This document shows positions 10,561-33,291 of a DNA stretch of 64,000 nt, piece by piece. Location: contig NC_044278.2 of the NCBI RefSeq assembly GCF_004027225.2, positions 9,238,001 to 9,302,000 on the forward strand, read 5' to 3'. The translations under genes and the position numbers were made by a program. Within the stretch, counting starts at the first letter, position 1. Every line of letters starts with the position of its first letter. The notes under the pieces are model-generated. The model did not search any database and was not told where the DNA came from. It saw nothing but the letters and a program-made list of their open reading frames with translations. The DNA comes from Strigops habroptila. Lineage: Eukaryota; Chordata; Aves; Psittaciformes; Psittacidae.

Positions 10561-13500
10561 AAACTTGGGGTGTATGTGAGTGAGTGTCCGTGTGGTGGCT
10601 TCTGGCTTTGTTTCGTCCTGCTGGTGAGTTACGGCACTTGGTGCCGGGCTTCTGGTTTTAGACGTTTCCTGCTGAGCCTGGGTTAATGCAAGAGGTCCCG
10701 GCGCGTTGTGAGGGGCGGTGGAGGATTAAAGGCGAGGAAGTTGGTCTGGGGTCATGGGTAGGTTTGCTTTGGGCTGTTAAAACGCTGTCGCTGGGTAATC
10801 AGCCCTGCAGAGGTAGGAGAAGGCACCGTCCTGCGGAAGGTGGAGAAGTGAGGCAGTCCTCTCTAAGTCCAGGCAAACCTAACCCACCATAAGGTGGGTT
10901 CCAGAATGGGTGTGGGTGCATGTCTCTGTCGCTGTTCTTTTTCGTACCACTAAGAAAACAAGTGTATCGATCATCCTCCCTTATGCAGGACAGCAGTTAG
11001 GAGGACGATTTTCCTTATTCCATGAGGTAGCTCCTTTGCTACTCCAGCATAATTTTAACGTGTGAGCATGTAGCAGAAACAGAGGCAGCTTTGTCTGCGA
11101 TTTATGGTCGCTCTCATCCATGCTGCTTCATTGTGAATAACGGGCCCCTCGTATCACTGGCAGCTGTTACGGCTGTAAGTGAAGGAATGAGATGTCTCCA
11201 TCACAAAGCGTTGAGCTGTAAAGGTTTTGGAGACGAGACATCCCTTCTGTAACCAGCTGAAGTCTGTTAACTCGCTGTGATCACAAGAGATTTATTTAGG
11301 AGAGGGGTATGGTAGTACAGGGCTGGGACTGGAATGGCTCAGCTCCAGTTCCACAGGATGCTGAGAGCAGAGAGGACACCAGCCCTTTAACTTGCAGCCT
11401 GCTCCTTTGCTCTCCTCCTGGCATTCCTGCTGTTGGAGTGGCTGTGTTTCTCATGCTCTTTTTCCTTCCAGCCTCCTCTGGAGTGTCAGCTCCTTCAGCT
11501 GAGGCACTTGGTAGCGCAATGGGGTGATGCTCTGCTGGCAGATCCTGGGCCCGCTGGCACCAAAGCATTAGCCAGGCAATGATGAGCTCTCTGGGGTTGT
11601 GTAGAAACTTCACCCGCTCCTTGTTGTCCCTTACTAGTCTGAAAGTTCTTCAGTTCTCCTTGTTACTGTTCTGCAACCTTGTTTGACTGGGGTTTTGTAG
11701 TGTAAACCAGCATGTAGGGTAGGAATGCTGTCCAGGTCTCATTTATTTGAACAACAGAGGAGCTCAGGTAATATCACTGACACAGTTAACTGTGTCCAGC
11801 ATGATGAATACTCCTAATCTCCAGACCATGGAACGTCAGCATGCCTCCTGTACCGCTCATTCCTGGCTGTCTCTTTGCAGACCTAGTGGCTTGCAGCATT
11901 TAGGACCTGATTTTCAGAAGGTCTGGGTATCCACACTCTTACTGCCTCAACTTGGGCATTCCAAATTACTGCTAATTTAGAAAAGACAGCCTTTTATTTT
12001 TATATATTTTCACTTTTATTTTTACAGTCTTTCTGACTGTAAAACAGGGATAAAACATTCTGCTTCCTACTTTTGCAGAGTTTCTGTTCTGCTTGCAAGG
12101 AGGTAAATTCTTTTCAAAACTTCTTGCAATGTACAGGTTGGCACCTTAATGAATTACTCATTACAGAAACACAAATGTTATCCTGTGGTAGCTAAGGAAA
12201 TAAAGCTGTTGTCATCTTAGTGACCTGCCTGTGTTAGCTGATGTAACATAGCCAATATAGTTATACTGTTATGTATTACTCAAAAGCAGACAGGTCTAAT
12301 CACTCTTTTGTCTCTGCTTTCTTCAGACACTGCTTTTTGGTCTGCAATTGTAGAGAGAGAATTGAATTGTGGATGTATGATTTGAGGGGAGAAAGCCCAC
12401 ACCTTTCTGCTGGTTTTGGGATTGAGCAGCACTGAGCACACATCTTTCTCTGAAAGTGTCTGTATTGCAGATTGACTTGGGCAGCTCCTGTCTGGATATC
12501 GTAAAACTAACCTTGTTTTTCTTCTGCAGGCATCAGATCTGGATGTTTGAGAATACAGCAAGAGCATATATGCTAGAAATGCTTGCTAAGGTGGCTTCCA
12601 CTTTCTGTGAGTGTTCAGTTCAGAAGGGAGTCGGGCCCCTCAGTACAACTTGGGAGTTACAGCTCCTAAAGATGGATATGGTGCACAGCAACCAGATAGT
12701 ACTGATTCAGAGACCGTGCTACTCCTCACTCTTGGTGCTTTCCCTGCGCCTCAGGATCATGAAATCCTGGAAAAAAAGTTTTCTTCTGGCAGTAACAAGC
12801 GTGTGGTTCAGTTTTAGTTTACAGATGTGAAACTCTTGAGTTGCAGGGGCTGAATTCGTCCTCCGGATTTAAAAAAGAGATTTTGTCAGTACAGAGATGT
12901 GTGTGGTTTTTAGCACTGGTGAAAATCAGTTAGAGATTTGGCTGAATTTTTTACTATTAGAACATTTGGTCTTAAAAATATTACCAATTTCCAACCAGTC
13001 TTTTCTTTTCCCAGTGTGAAATTTTATGTCCTGGCATGTTTATGGACTGAGAAATCCAGAGGAGGGTTGAATTTGGCTTGTAGAACCTACTTAAATGCTT
13101 GGCATCTTTAGACTTCAGTATTACTTGATCTGTCATTCTTAGTTGTGCAGTATGACATTCTGTTAGACATATTGTCCCTTTTTGAGGCCCAGTTCTTGTT
13201 CTCCTTGCACTGCTGTTCAGTTGGAGAACTGATACATTTTGGCAGTGCTGTGCTGCACAAGAAATCTTAAGGAAGATAGGAAATTACGACAGTCGACCTT
13301 CCTCTTCTTTCAGTGATCCCTCCCCTCTGCCATCTCCTTAATCCACTCTCTGGCTGCAGAATTAGGCCTGTCCTAGTAATCAATGGTGCTGTGAAGTTTG
13401 CTTTCCTCTTCCTTGTCCACCTAACAGCAGCAGGTCTCGTGTGATGATGGGAACTTCACTTCCTTCTAACCGTACCACAACCCTACTACAGCTTTTAGCA

Positions 13501-16500
13501 GGTGGACTTTTAAAACGGGAGGTAAATCTCTAGTAGCTGTGACTTGGGCAAATCGCTCATGAGCTACCAAACTCTCCTGAAAGATTTCCTGCCATTCTTT
13601 GGGGCGTGTAGTCATTGGAGAGTCATTTCCAACCCTTTTTTCTCTTGACTTTTTGGACAGCTGAACGTGTTGCAAGCGGAAAACGAGACTTGTGGTGGGA
13701 AGTGAGCGTTATGCAAGCTGGGCAGAAAAGCCATGGCAGTGGCATCAGCATAATGTGTGCTGGGGGTTTGACATGCTTGGTTTAAAGCTGAATTGGCAGT
13801 AGACATGTGCAGCCCAGAATACTTACAAGGGAGCATGTATGCAGATTCAGACAGCTAAATCACTCTTGGTGTAATTAATTATACCAGGGATTAAGGTAAT
13901 CTATTGCATTTTCCCAGCCTGATAGATTAGTTGCTCTGTAAATGGTCACACGAAGTTCTGAGTAATGGAAGCAGGGATCTTGTGTATTACCTGTACCTGT
14001 TACTGAGGTGGCAAGTAGAGGGGAGTTGATGTATTCTCATCTGCATTTTACATTTTAAGTCAAATGTATGTTTTGTGCAAAATATGATTTATTTAGAATC
14101 CCCTGTGATAATTCTGCTTTTCTACAGTGTCAAGGATGTGCAAATCGTTGCCACACGGATACTTTCTGATACATATCCCAGTGCAATGACTTGGGGTAAG
14201 CCTCAAGGAAGTGTTTCTTCCTTGCATTCTACTCCATGCCTTCAAACCCGTTGCTACAGATGGCAGATGCCTGCCTTATTTTTAGCTATGTGAGGACAAA
14301 ATAGAGAACTCCTAGTGACTCCCCATGATTTGTCATCGTGGCTGATCTCCATTACATTAAACATTGGGATTGGCAGAGGAACAAAACCAGCAGGAAAGCT
14401 GCTTCTGTTTGTTTTGAAAAAAAGCTTGTCTAAAGCACTAAAATAATGCTGTACAAACGATTCACTGCTACCTGCAGAGACCCCTGGGAGCAGAAATCCT
14501 CACTGAACAGTTTATCCTGTTTGGGATAAGGAAGCTGAGGTCTGACTTGGTAAACTAAGTTCCCTGGAAGTGAGTTGAAGAGGAGAGATTAGAAAGCAAA
14601 AAAGGTCCTGGCTTGCAATCCTCTACTCAGGCCATTAGACCATGTCTATGTGCTCAGGGTCGGGAGGAGAACGCATGTTTTGGTGGCTTGCTTGGCTGAA
14701 AAGATGAGCTCTTAAGGCAAGAGTGTCTTTTCTCCCTTCCCCTTCCCCCCCAGCAGCGATCTGTTTTGCTGCGCATTTGCTCTGATCAGTTGGAAAAGCA
14801 AATTTCAGTGGTTGTAGCCAAAATTCCCCTCCTTTCCCAGCCCCTGTATGGGGCATGGTGTAACGGAGGGGATTGGGGGCTGTGGTGTAGCAGTGCTGTG
14901 TCTGTGCAGTGTTCAATGAAGAGCTTTGGTGCAAGATGTACTTGGGAGTGCATGTTGATAAAGTGTGTTACCAGCCAGCTTTGATAGCTTTGCCTGTGTT
15001 GTGTCTGCTAATACACCCTCCTTGTGATGGAGCATTACTTCCCAGCCAGGGTCCCTTTCTAAACGGAACTTTTGCTTCTGGAAGTAACAGGCACATGGAG
15101 CTGGAACTTAAAACTTGTGTTGCTGAATACTCAGACCCCGTTTTGGAGCTGAAGCTGAAACTCTCCCAAGTTTTCAGGTTGTCTTTGAGAACCATATGTC
15201 TAACTCAGTAATTCCTGCCACCTTTTTAGTTTGAGCCTCTTGCTTTGGATGGGGCTGAACTTGCTGTCCCTTTCCCCACACCGTTTACAAGCATGGGAAC
15301 TGTAGACCAAAATAGACCATGATCCAACTGGTCAGGTCTGCATTTGGAAAAGCTCAGCTTTGCCATTCTGTCTTGTTCTCACACACAAGCAAGCCAATGC
15401 TCTCTTTATTCCCAGATCCAGGATTTGGCTGTGAGCGTTTGCTGTATACATCAGAAGAAGCCAAAATGTTCATGTCTTGTGATACTGTTGTCTTGGTGAG
15501 GAGTGTGTTATTGGCCACTTGTAGCTGCTGAGCACTGGGGATCTTGTGTTGTGGGGTTTGGTTTGTTGGGTTTTTTTTTCCTTCACTTGTTTTTTGAACA
15601 TAATTCCACTGTCTTCATTCATAAAATCATGATAGTCCTTCATTAAAGCCTTACTAAGCTGTTGGCTTTGACCTCCTGCAGCAGTTAGTTGCACAAGGTA
15701 ATTACATGGTTATGAGCTATCATTTTATTACTCCAGGAATCGTGGCTTTGTTCTTCTACTTGCCAGAGGCTCACTAAGAGCACTTACTGTGTGTATCTTC
15801 TTTTCCCCAATTCACAAAGACTTGAACTCATCTGTATTCCGAAGAGGACCTCTGCAAATCTTTCCCTCACACCCCCTGAAGTAAGGTCTTTGAGGGGATT
15901 TTTAAGGAATGTGTAGGATTTGGGTTGGAAATCTGTTTTTAAAAATGGCTTTTTCAACCGCTTGGATAATTTTCTTGCTCTAGAGTATTAAGAACTTAAA
16001 TCTCCATCCCCTCCTTAAAGAGCACATCCACAAAATGAGCACAGCACTTGAACCTGGAGAGGCTTTTCCTCTAAACTTTCCTTTCCTGCTCCCATTTTTG
16101 TCTGTGGGTATTGGAAGCACAACCAGCAAGTGCTGCCTTCACCTTGGCTTTAGCTAGAACTTCTATTTTCCTCATCCAACCCATTTGATGAGCTCTGGCT
16201 TTCCTTGCTGAAGATGCCCGAAATGAGTCATAAAATATACATGTGAATTCTTGCCTTTTTCTTGCTACTTTCAACCCTTTGGTTTTGACACGTGTGTGTA
16301 GAGGACTGGTAGATGGAGCTGTGCTGTATCAGAAGAGCCTGTGCTGACTTGGCCTTGCTGGGTTGGTTTTGTTACTACAGAGGAAGCCCTCAGTTCTTAT
16401 TCATTGAGCAAAACTTAACCTTGCTGGTGCAGCACCTCCTGATGGGGGTTCACCACCCAGCTCTGTCCTTCTCACCCACCCCTGGGCTCTGCTTCACGGG

Positions 16501-18707
16501 GGCTTCTGCCTCTCTCCACACCGGATCTCCTTCTTAATCCGTCACTCCATGTGGACTTGGAAAATGTGCTGACTTGGGAGACCTCCTCCTAACCGGTTTT
16601 GCTTCCCAGCCCAGGGCTGGGCCTTTGGAGCCAGCCTGAGTTGAAAGGTTGTGTTGACTTAGTGCTGCGCAAGGCAAATATTTAGCTTTCCATCTGATAG
16701 CCTGTCGGTTGTTTCCTCCCTCATAACCGTCTAATGCTTTTTTATTCCCAAACCAAGTTAGGGCTTCCTCCATGGAAGTTCTGCAGCTTCTTGGCTTTCG
16801 GAGTAGCAGATGTGAGGGTGCCGACAAGGTGGCCTTGTGGCATGGGTGCAGCCATTGCTGCTCCTCAGCTCTCTTCCCGACCATTTCAATGTGATGTTGG
16901 GTGAATGGGTTACCAGCTTTAGGTCTCATTTTTCCAGCTGTCAAAATGGTTTTATTTAACATAAATAAAGAGAGGCTCACACTAAAAGGAAGTAAAACCG
17001 AGCTGGAGTAACCAGGACTCACAGGAGTTCAAAAGAAAACTTCACTATGAAGTGGATTTGCTGATAACTTGCTAAAACATTTGGATTGCTGGACAAATGC
17101 ATGTTTGGGATGAGGTTGCCCAGCTACAGCGACTTGAAGTGAGCACATGAGTGACCAAGAGACCTTTTTACATTGCTTGTTTCAATTTCACATGCTGATG
17201 GGGCTAGAAGGGAGGAAGAGGAGAAAGAGCTGTTTGTCTGCCAACTGAAAGTCACGACTCTTACAGTACATATTTCATCCCAGAGGTTAGAGAATCCCAC
17301 CCTATTTTTCTCCTCCCATCCTTCCGGAAATGGTTTCCCCAGGGGCTGGGAACTCTTTTTCCAGCGTGCAAACCAGGTTTTATAAATAAGCCATTGCTGG
17401 GGAGTTGTTGTCACCTGCGGGATGAGAACAGAGGCTGTGCTGGGGACAGAGCCTTTTGCTCAGGTCAGGGTGAACTGTCCAGCTCTTAAATAAATGGTCC
17501 CTTGCCTTTGTGGTCCAGGAGCTTGTGCCCGAGGGCTTGTCCAAACAGTCCAGTTCCAGGATATGTGTTCCTTTTTGAAGGAAAATGACCTAGAAGCCAA
17601 TGCTCCTGACAGCAGGGGACAGGTAGTGGCAGCAGCGGGGAGGAATTGAGAGCTGCCAGGACACAGGAGTGCTTTGGAGATGGGCAGCACTGAACCGCTG
17701 CTTCTGGCACTAGACACCACTAGGAGCCTCTGCGTTGCTGAGGAGAAGGTAGGCAGAGCTCCCTTGCTAACAGCCACAGAGACAACTTGTTGCTTCAAGA
17801 TATCACACACTTATTGACAGGAAAAAGGCTGCTTGGGTCGAGACAGTTGCAGTGGGACACTTGTGATCTTCTCAGGCCATGCTGCTGCAAGTGAGGGTGG
17901 CCACGTTTCCCTTGCTGCTCTTAAGAGTCGTAGGACTTGTGGGGGCAAGGAGAGCCTCTTGAGAGTTTTCGAAGCTCTTCAGCGAGCTTCCCAAGAGGAT
18001 TGGAGGCTCTCTCATGTTCTCCAATTAAAATACATCCACACCATCAACAGAAGTGGCTGAGCATTGTAGCATTTCCAGCACAGAGATGGGGAACCAGGCA
18101 GACCTTTCATTCTGATGAGTCACTGACTCTCTCCTGATTTGCCTCTTGCAGGAGCTGTTTGGGCAGCTGCTGGTGCAGGAACATGATGCTGAGTATTGGT
18201 CCCTGGGGAGCAGCACGGGGCTGTGTGCTGCTTCACCTCTGAACTGGTGGCTAGTTCATCTGCCTTGCTCTTCACCAGTAAAGCCTCGCTCACAGCTGTG
18301 CTTCTTGCCTACATTCATCCTGCCTGGGGAGCTGATGGGGAGGAGGAGTGCTGGTACAGACAACCAAAATGCCCAAGTGCTTTCTGTAGTCCTAAAAGCA
18401 AGAATTGGAAAACAGATGGGCTGATGCATTACCTTCCTGGATCTTCTTATAACCATGTCACAGCTGAAGGTTTTGTGTGTGGTCCCTCTCTAGGACCCAA
18501 GAGTTGCCCATACACATATCCATCCTCTTTGCAAGGACAGGACCACTGTTCTGTACTTGGTCCCCTGATCCTTCTTGTGTGCTTTTATGATGCCCACATG
18601 TGCCTGAGAGAGATCTTGTGAGCTCAGCAGCTTCTGTTCTGGGGGTGTTGGAGATGGAGGGACTACAAGTATGCAACTGATTTTGAGTGAAATTATAGGT
18701 GAACTGG

Positions 18708-19040
18708 GAAGACCTCAGAGCAGCTTCCAGTGTCTGAAGGGGGCTACAAGGATGCTGGAGAGGGACCCTGCATCAGGGACTGGAGTGATAGGACAAGGGG
18801 GAATGGGTTCAAACTGAAACAGGGGAAGTTCAGGTTAGATATAAGGAAGAAGTTCTTTGCTGTGAGGGTGCTGAGGCGCTGGCACAGGGTGCCCAGAGAA
18901 GCTGTGGCTGCCTCATCCCTGGCAGTGTTCAAGGCCAGGAGCAACCTGCTCTAGTGTGAGGTGTCCCTGCCCGTGGCGGGGGGTTGGAACTGGGTGATCT
19001 TAAGGTCCTTTCCAACCCAAACCATTCTGTGATTCTATGA
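18708..19040 (+). mobile_element. CR1 LINE 3' fragment in TMEM39A intron 1
   Basis: Sense CR1 copy, from 'gacctcagagcagcttccag' through 'gggctacaaggatgctggag' to the 'ccattctgtgattctatga' tail. About 25 bp is deleted within the 'gttcaaggccagg...gagcaacctg' segment (near 18938) relative to the other copies. Confidence 0.88.
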
Positions 19041-19803
19041 ACAATGTGGAATCACATTAATGGACTAAAGAGTCTTGTCAGGAAGCTTTTCTCTTCTATT
19101 ACTCAGTTTTTGTGCCTGTGACTCGCTGGTGGGGTGGGGAGTCTGCAAAGAGAAGGGAGCGTGGTAGACTTCCCAGCTTGTTCTGAGGCTCTTTATTAAT
19201 ACTTTTTGTGACTTGGATACACACAGGAATCTTCTCTGTTGGACTAAACGGTCATGGGCACTTTTTCCCCCCCCCGTGTTAGCGTATTTTTTACAGTAGA
19301 ATCATGCCTTTGTTTATTAATTGAACACTATCAAGAGGCTTTTCCCATGTCTGTCCCCTCCAAAAGGAGGGCTGTTCATTGGTTCAAGGCCAAAACAAGC
19401 AGACTTGGAGTCAAACTGATCTGTAATCTCCCTGCTTTGTTTCATTTTATCTGGGGAGCTTCAGTTTTGTGTGGCTGGGTTTACCAAACAAAAGCAAACA
19501 ACCCACGGATGGTTCTGAAGCCGATTTTGCTCTAAGATTTAGCTGATTTCATTCAACTCCAGTGAAGTAAAGTTATTTAAAGCTTGAGCAGCAGCCCAGT
19601 CTATATGTTCACAGATCCCTGTGAAAGGGCTTATTCAAGTGCAGTTAAAAGATGGTGCACTGATGTTCAGGAGGGCTCCTTTCCTTTCCACAGGCAGTCT
19701 TTTTGAGTGGTAGAAACCTGCATTTTACTGGTTTGCAAAGCCAGAGGGTGGGAGTACAATTACACAGTGTCCAAGTGTCTATATAGGCGAGCATGTGGAG
19801 CAT

Positions 19804-19918
19804 GCTAATGCGATAACACTAATACTAATGGGATACTGCTAATGAGAGCTGTTAAATTATTTACATGTATTCCTGAATGTGGCATCAAATACCTGCCCCT
19901 GTTAATAGCACTAATCGG
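19804..19918. promoter_or_regulatory. Candidate homeodomain-site cluster
   Basis: At least six TAAT or ATTA cores occur in about 115 bp, including 'gctaatg' twice and 'actaat' twice, together with 'cgataac' and 'ggatac' motifs. The sequence is not a simple tandem repeat. Such clusters occur in enhancers, but there is no conservation evidence here, so the call is weak. Confidence 0.25.
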
Positions 19919-21302
19919 ACCACCAACGTATTGCATCCGTTATCAGAAACATCCTGGAGGTTGAATCACACTGGTTTAGCTGCCACGGGCCCTGTAACAG
20001 TTTAATCTGTCTTAAAATGCTTTCCAAAAGTTGCTCCTTATAGAGGTTTTTCTCATTTTCTTCTTCATCCTTAGCAGCTGATGTAAAGCGTTTGGATGCT
20101 CTAGTGAATTCGGCAGTGTCTGTTGCCGCCCCTGCTCATCTGGTGTACACAGGAGGATTTTCTGCTGTTTAATTCATGAAATACACATATTCCCTACTAA
20201 TATTCTAGACCATCCTAGAGAAATGCTTTAGTCTTGACTAGAAAGGGAAGGCAAAGGAAAAGAAAGGTAAGGAAGGCTTCAATTCTCTCTTGTGCCCTCA
20301 CTGGAATTATAAGGAGAGTTTTGAAGTCTGCCAAAACACATTATTTGCTTCCAACCCCAAATTATCCAATGTTTGCTCTCTCCTTTCATGTCATTTCACA
20401 ACTCTTTTTGCTTTGTGTGTGCGTGACCTTCATGTGGGTATGGGGAAAGCATTCAGCTTTTGAAACATCTTGATTTTTGTGGAAATGCTGAGAACTGGTT
20501 ATGTGAGCAGGGACAAAGGATGGGAAACTTTAACCCAGAGGAGATGACTCTTTGGGGGAGTCCAGTTCTTCTGCACACTGTGCTCATGGGGACGGTGTGT
20601 GACTCACTGAGCAAACTTCCTGGTATCTCTCTGTTTTCTCAGGGCTTTCAAGGAGGTGATAACTGAGTTCTGAATAAATGGGTTCCATCTAAATTCAAAA
20701 GCTAGATCCAGAGTTCCCTGGAAGGTGAGAGGTGCTTTTTTTGGGTGCTGGGTTGGTTCTGGCTATGCTGCTTTGCTAAAAGGACAGCTGAGGAGTCTCC
20801 AGACACACCAGAGGCCTTGAAGTGAGGTGCTCACTCAGTGTCTTGAGTCTGTACAGCATGAGCAGTTAGGATGATTTCCAGATTCACATCCTCCTCTGCC
20901 TGCTGGCCATCAGCAACTTCTCCAACTGCAGAAATCCTTCAGGGGCATGTGGAAACCAGGGAAATAAAAGCAAAATCATATGGGAAGTGATAAAGTCTGT
21001 GCCAGAGAATCCACCTTCGTTACTGGTATTTGGAGCTGCCCAGCCTCTCTTACTCGTTCAGTTTAAGGACCTCATTGATTTAAATGTGTCATTTGAAATA
21101 AATATTTAAAGGCTTTATTTTTACCTCTTTTTTTCCTGTTTTTTTGAGGGGTGGGGTACATGACTGCCTGTATGTGCACTGAAGTACATGCACACATGAG
21201 TGGTTTGCTGCACTGCTCTGCTAACTAGAACCACTTTTAAGTGGACCTCCTATCATTGTGTCAGTCGGGCTTTCTCAGCACAGAAGGGATCTCACTGAAG
21301 CC

Positions 21303-21560
21303 TAGAATGATTTGGCTTGGAGGGGACCTTAAAGCTCATCCAGTTCCAACCCCCTGCCACGGGCAGGGACACCTCACTCTAGAGCAGGTTGCTCCAAGCC
21401 CCTGTGTCCAACCCGGCCTTGAACACTGCCAGGGATGGGGCAGCCACAGCTTCTCTGGGCACCCTGTGCCAGCGCCTCAGCACCCTCACAGGGAAGAATT
21501 TCTTCCTTATATCCAATCTAAATCTACCCTCTTTCACTTTGAAGCCATTACCTCTTGTCT
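21303..21560 (-). mobile_element. CR1 LINE 3' fragment, antisense in TMEM39A intron 1
   Basis: The minus-strand reading gives the CR1 3' end from 'gacaagaggtaatggcttca' through 'gatataaggaagaaattct' to 'ggatgagctttaaggtcc'. It ends about 0.5 kb before the first coding exon. Confidence 0.88.
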
Positions 21561-22125
21561 GGGCTTCTTGATCTGCACCATGCAGTTAACTTCATGGAGA
21601 TCAGTCTGTTCACAGCTCTGGCAGAGAGGGTCCAAATCACCCACCAGCACCAGAGCCTGTCAATGTGTTGGGTCTTTAAAAAGACCTGTGAAGCCGTAGT
21701 AGCCCCTTGCACCAGACCAGGGAGAGGGCTCTTCCCGGCCTTGCTTTTGAAATGAGCCACAGAGTTGTGTGTTCTCCGGCACTGAACATGCTCCTTGTGC
21801 TTTCCAGCCCACAGGAAGTGCAGACAGGCACTGATGGCTAATTTAAGCAGCTCCTTTTTAAAGACACAGTGTCAGTGGTGTCCATTCAGTGCATGCAAGC
21901 AGACTCTGATCCGGTGCCACTGAAATGCCACAGTGCTTTAGGGTGGTGATGGGTGTCCCGCAGTGCTCTGAGTGTGCGAGAGTGGCTTCCTTTTGCGTGA
22001 ACACCGGGTGTGTGAACTAAGTTTGCAGCTTAAGTGATGTTTCTGCTTCCTTTGCAGACGTGGGAAGGCTTCAGGATCGTGGTGTGGGTCTCAGGGAGGC
22101 ACTGGAAGTGGCTTGGTTCCTGGTC

Positions 22126-30702
<8,577 letters not shown>

Positions 30703-31463
30703 GCCGGCCACACGTGTACCCTTTTTGTCTTTCCCTCCCCACAGGGCAGGGAGGGAACCTCAGAAAAAAAAGAAAAGATATTTTCATACAGTTCTATTTT
30801 TTTCTTGCAGCGTTTCTAAATATTTAAAATATTTTATATTTTGTATACTATGGGTTGTTTTTTTTTGGGGGGGGGAGAGGGGAGGGAACCAGTGGCAATT
30901 AAATGTCGCTTTATAAACAAGGTGTTATTTTATATATATATATATATATAAAACCAAATCAATGTGTATATACAGTATATCTCTACCCATACATATATCT
31001 ATGTGAAGCAAGAGGATTGTGTGTGTGGTCACTGTGTCTGCTTTGCTCACACAACTGCTTTGCTATTATTGCATACTGGGGATAGAACTGCTGCTAACTG
31101 GTCTGCTGTGCAACATGGATAAGCTGCCAGCCAAGGGAAGAAAGGAAATAAGGGGCCTCCCACCAGGGTGAGTAGAGTTTATCTTTTACCTCAGTACCAG
31201 GGAAGTCTTGCCCTGGAAATGTGCACTGATGTGATGCCAGTTTAGGGAAAGGGAGGAAGCAGTGTGTGGAAAGAGAGACTTGAGTTGCTGTCAGTCAGTA
31301 AAAGCTCTCAGTTCTTTCTTCCCACTGTTAGCAGGATCCAACTCTTGCTCCTGTCTCTCTCCCCAGCAACTTCAGCTCCCTCACTTCACCCAGGGAATGA
31401 ACTACATATTGAAGCTATAATTTTAGGGTAGAATATAATTTAGGAAGGGATTAGCAAATAAAC
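30703..31463 (+). other. TMEM39A: TMEM39A 3' UTR and candidate poly(A) signals
   Basis: After the TAG stop comes a T- and G-rich 3' UTR with a homopolymer block (T run then G run, about 30857-30876). An ATTAAA at 30898-30903 is followed by a GT-rich stretch, and a canonical AATAAA lies at 31457-31462. Either could set the 3' end; the proximal one would give a very short UTR of about 220 nt. A further AATAAA lies at 31835-31840. Confidence 0.5.
30931..30951. repeat. (TA)n microsatellite
   Basis: Ten or more uninterrupted TA units just downstream of the ATTAAA signal in the presumed TMEM39A 3' UTR. It is likely polymorphic in length. Confidence 0.95.
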
Positions 31464-33291
31464 AGCTTCATCTATAATTTATTCTTGTCAAACACTTCAA
31501 TTCCCTTATTGCTATACAATGGATTTCAGCAGTCTTTCACTCTTAAGGTGTATGGATTGGTACTCTTTAAACTTACCAATAATAAGAGAGGAAATACTTT
31601 GCTTTTAAACTGTTTTTCATAAAGCTGAACTATACCAGAATCTACTGAAAAATCCTTGTGGCAGTATCACGTAGAGGAACTGAAGATAAAAGTATTAACC
31701 ATAGAATGAATTTAACTGGGGATGCTGGTGACGAGCTGTTGGTAGGAGTTGATGCATTAACTCAGGTATTTAAAGAGGAGACAGCAATGCAATGTTCTTC
31801 CTTTCAGATGCCACCTGACGTAACTGTGGCAGTTAATAAAGTGCTAGCTCTGGTTAAAGGGTGGCTGTGTATGGGGGAAAAACCAAACTGTGCTGAGTTT
31901 GGGAGAAACTGCAACTACTTTCTGTTCCTTCTTTCCTTCCAAGGCAAATATGAATACAGGGATCTCTGCTCCTGCTGTAGGACAGCTGCTCCACCAGCCT
32001 GATCATAGGCCCAGGATACCTGCTGAGGTAGGCAACAGGAGACACCTCTGAGCTTTAACCCCCAGCTACTCCAAAATGAACACTAATACTTAGGCTTTGG
32101 TTACTCCTAGGCTTTGTCTTGTCTTTCGTGTGGCCCTACTGCTGGTGGCAGGACATAGGTGCTAGACAGTTTAGAGTCTGGGGCCTTTCAGTGAGACACA
32201 GGCTTTGAGCCATGCCATGCTTCATGTAGTACAGTCTCACATCTAATCCATGTCTTCATTCTAATTTGATTACTTCAGGAAGCACATTTGAGTAAGAAGG
32301 GGTTGGCTTTTATCTAGAGCAGGTTCTTTGCTGCACAGAACACCTTTCCTGCACCCAGCTTCACTTCTTGCAATAGCTCAGTACCATTTCATACAGATTT
32401 CACCTGTTTGTCAGAGGCTCAGCACCCCTTACACAGTATTCCACAGCATTACCAAGTAGCTTCTTCCATTTGAGCACCTAAACGATAGGCTTATACTTAA
32501 GCAACCACTGGGAATAAAGAGGCTCTGCAAGGCTTAGTTTGGGATATAGAAACGTGCAATAGAAAGCCAGAACCCTGAGCCAGGGCTTTGGGTCATGGAG
32601 TTGATGGGTGTTCATGCTCTGCTCTTAACTGCTCTTGCACGTAAGGCTGAAGGTACGTGAGCACACCCATACCTTGTGCAGCACTCAGACTGACTTGGCA
32701 CTGTTTGTAGCATAAGGGACAGCAGAGCAGTGATGCTTCCATAGCTACAGGCTTTCTGGTTTGCTCTGAGGGACTAAAGGGCCAAAACACACACACTCCT
32801 TAGCAGGTGTGCTAAGATCCTCCTCATTCCAAGGGAGCTAGGCATTACTTGCTGCCTCTCCCCCTCAGAACAGTACCTTGGTTATATCCTGGAGCAGGAG
32901 GAGTTCAGTGAGAAGGTTTAAGGTCTAGAGATTGTACCTGTCCATGCACCGTAGTATGAACTGCCCACATGCAGTCCTGTAGATGCAAGAGTCTTCCATC
33001 TTTACACCTATGTGGAAAGAAGTTGCAGAACATAGTTGCAGCTTCCCCTGTGAGTAAAAACACAGTGAGGAACTAGCTAGCACAGTTGGTCTCCCCAGTA
33101 TATACTGGACCATCCAATAAGAAAGGGAGTAAAAATGATGTCTGCTCAGCATAAGTGCCTGCTGGGCTCAGTGCTCCTCCCCTCTCCTCAAATGGCTCTG
33201 CTGCTAAGTTGTACTTAGGTGAACATAGAAAACAAATCCACTCTGATACTTGGTCAGATGTGGAAGAACCAGACACTCTTGGTCACCCCCA
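31463..33291. other. Gap between two convergent genes
   Basis: This unique sequence separates the TMEM39A 3' end from the amidase stop codon. No open frame here is convincing. It presumably holds the amidase 3' UTR, but no strong minus-strand AATAAA was found close to the stop. The first candidate (TTTATT on the plus strand) is near 31480, which would mean a long UTR running up to the TMEM39A 3' end. Confidence 0.4.

Larger units (their letters stand above)
10464..22057 (+). other. TMEM39A: TMEM39A intron 1 (11.6 kb)
   Basis: The intron is bounded by GTGAGTACC at 10464 and a pyrimidine-rich acceptor ending at 22057. It holds two CR1 copies (about 18708 and 21303) and a TAAT-rich block at about 19804-19918. 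I could not support any coding exon inside it. The open frames at, for example, 12456-12830 and 14909-15211 resemble no family I know. Confidence 0.55.

Noticed and set aside
14909-15211. A 100-codon open frame in TMEM39A intron 1
   Set aside because: No recognisable domain and no matching splice sites; TMEM39A does not need an extra exon.
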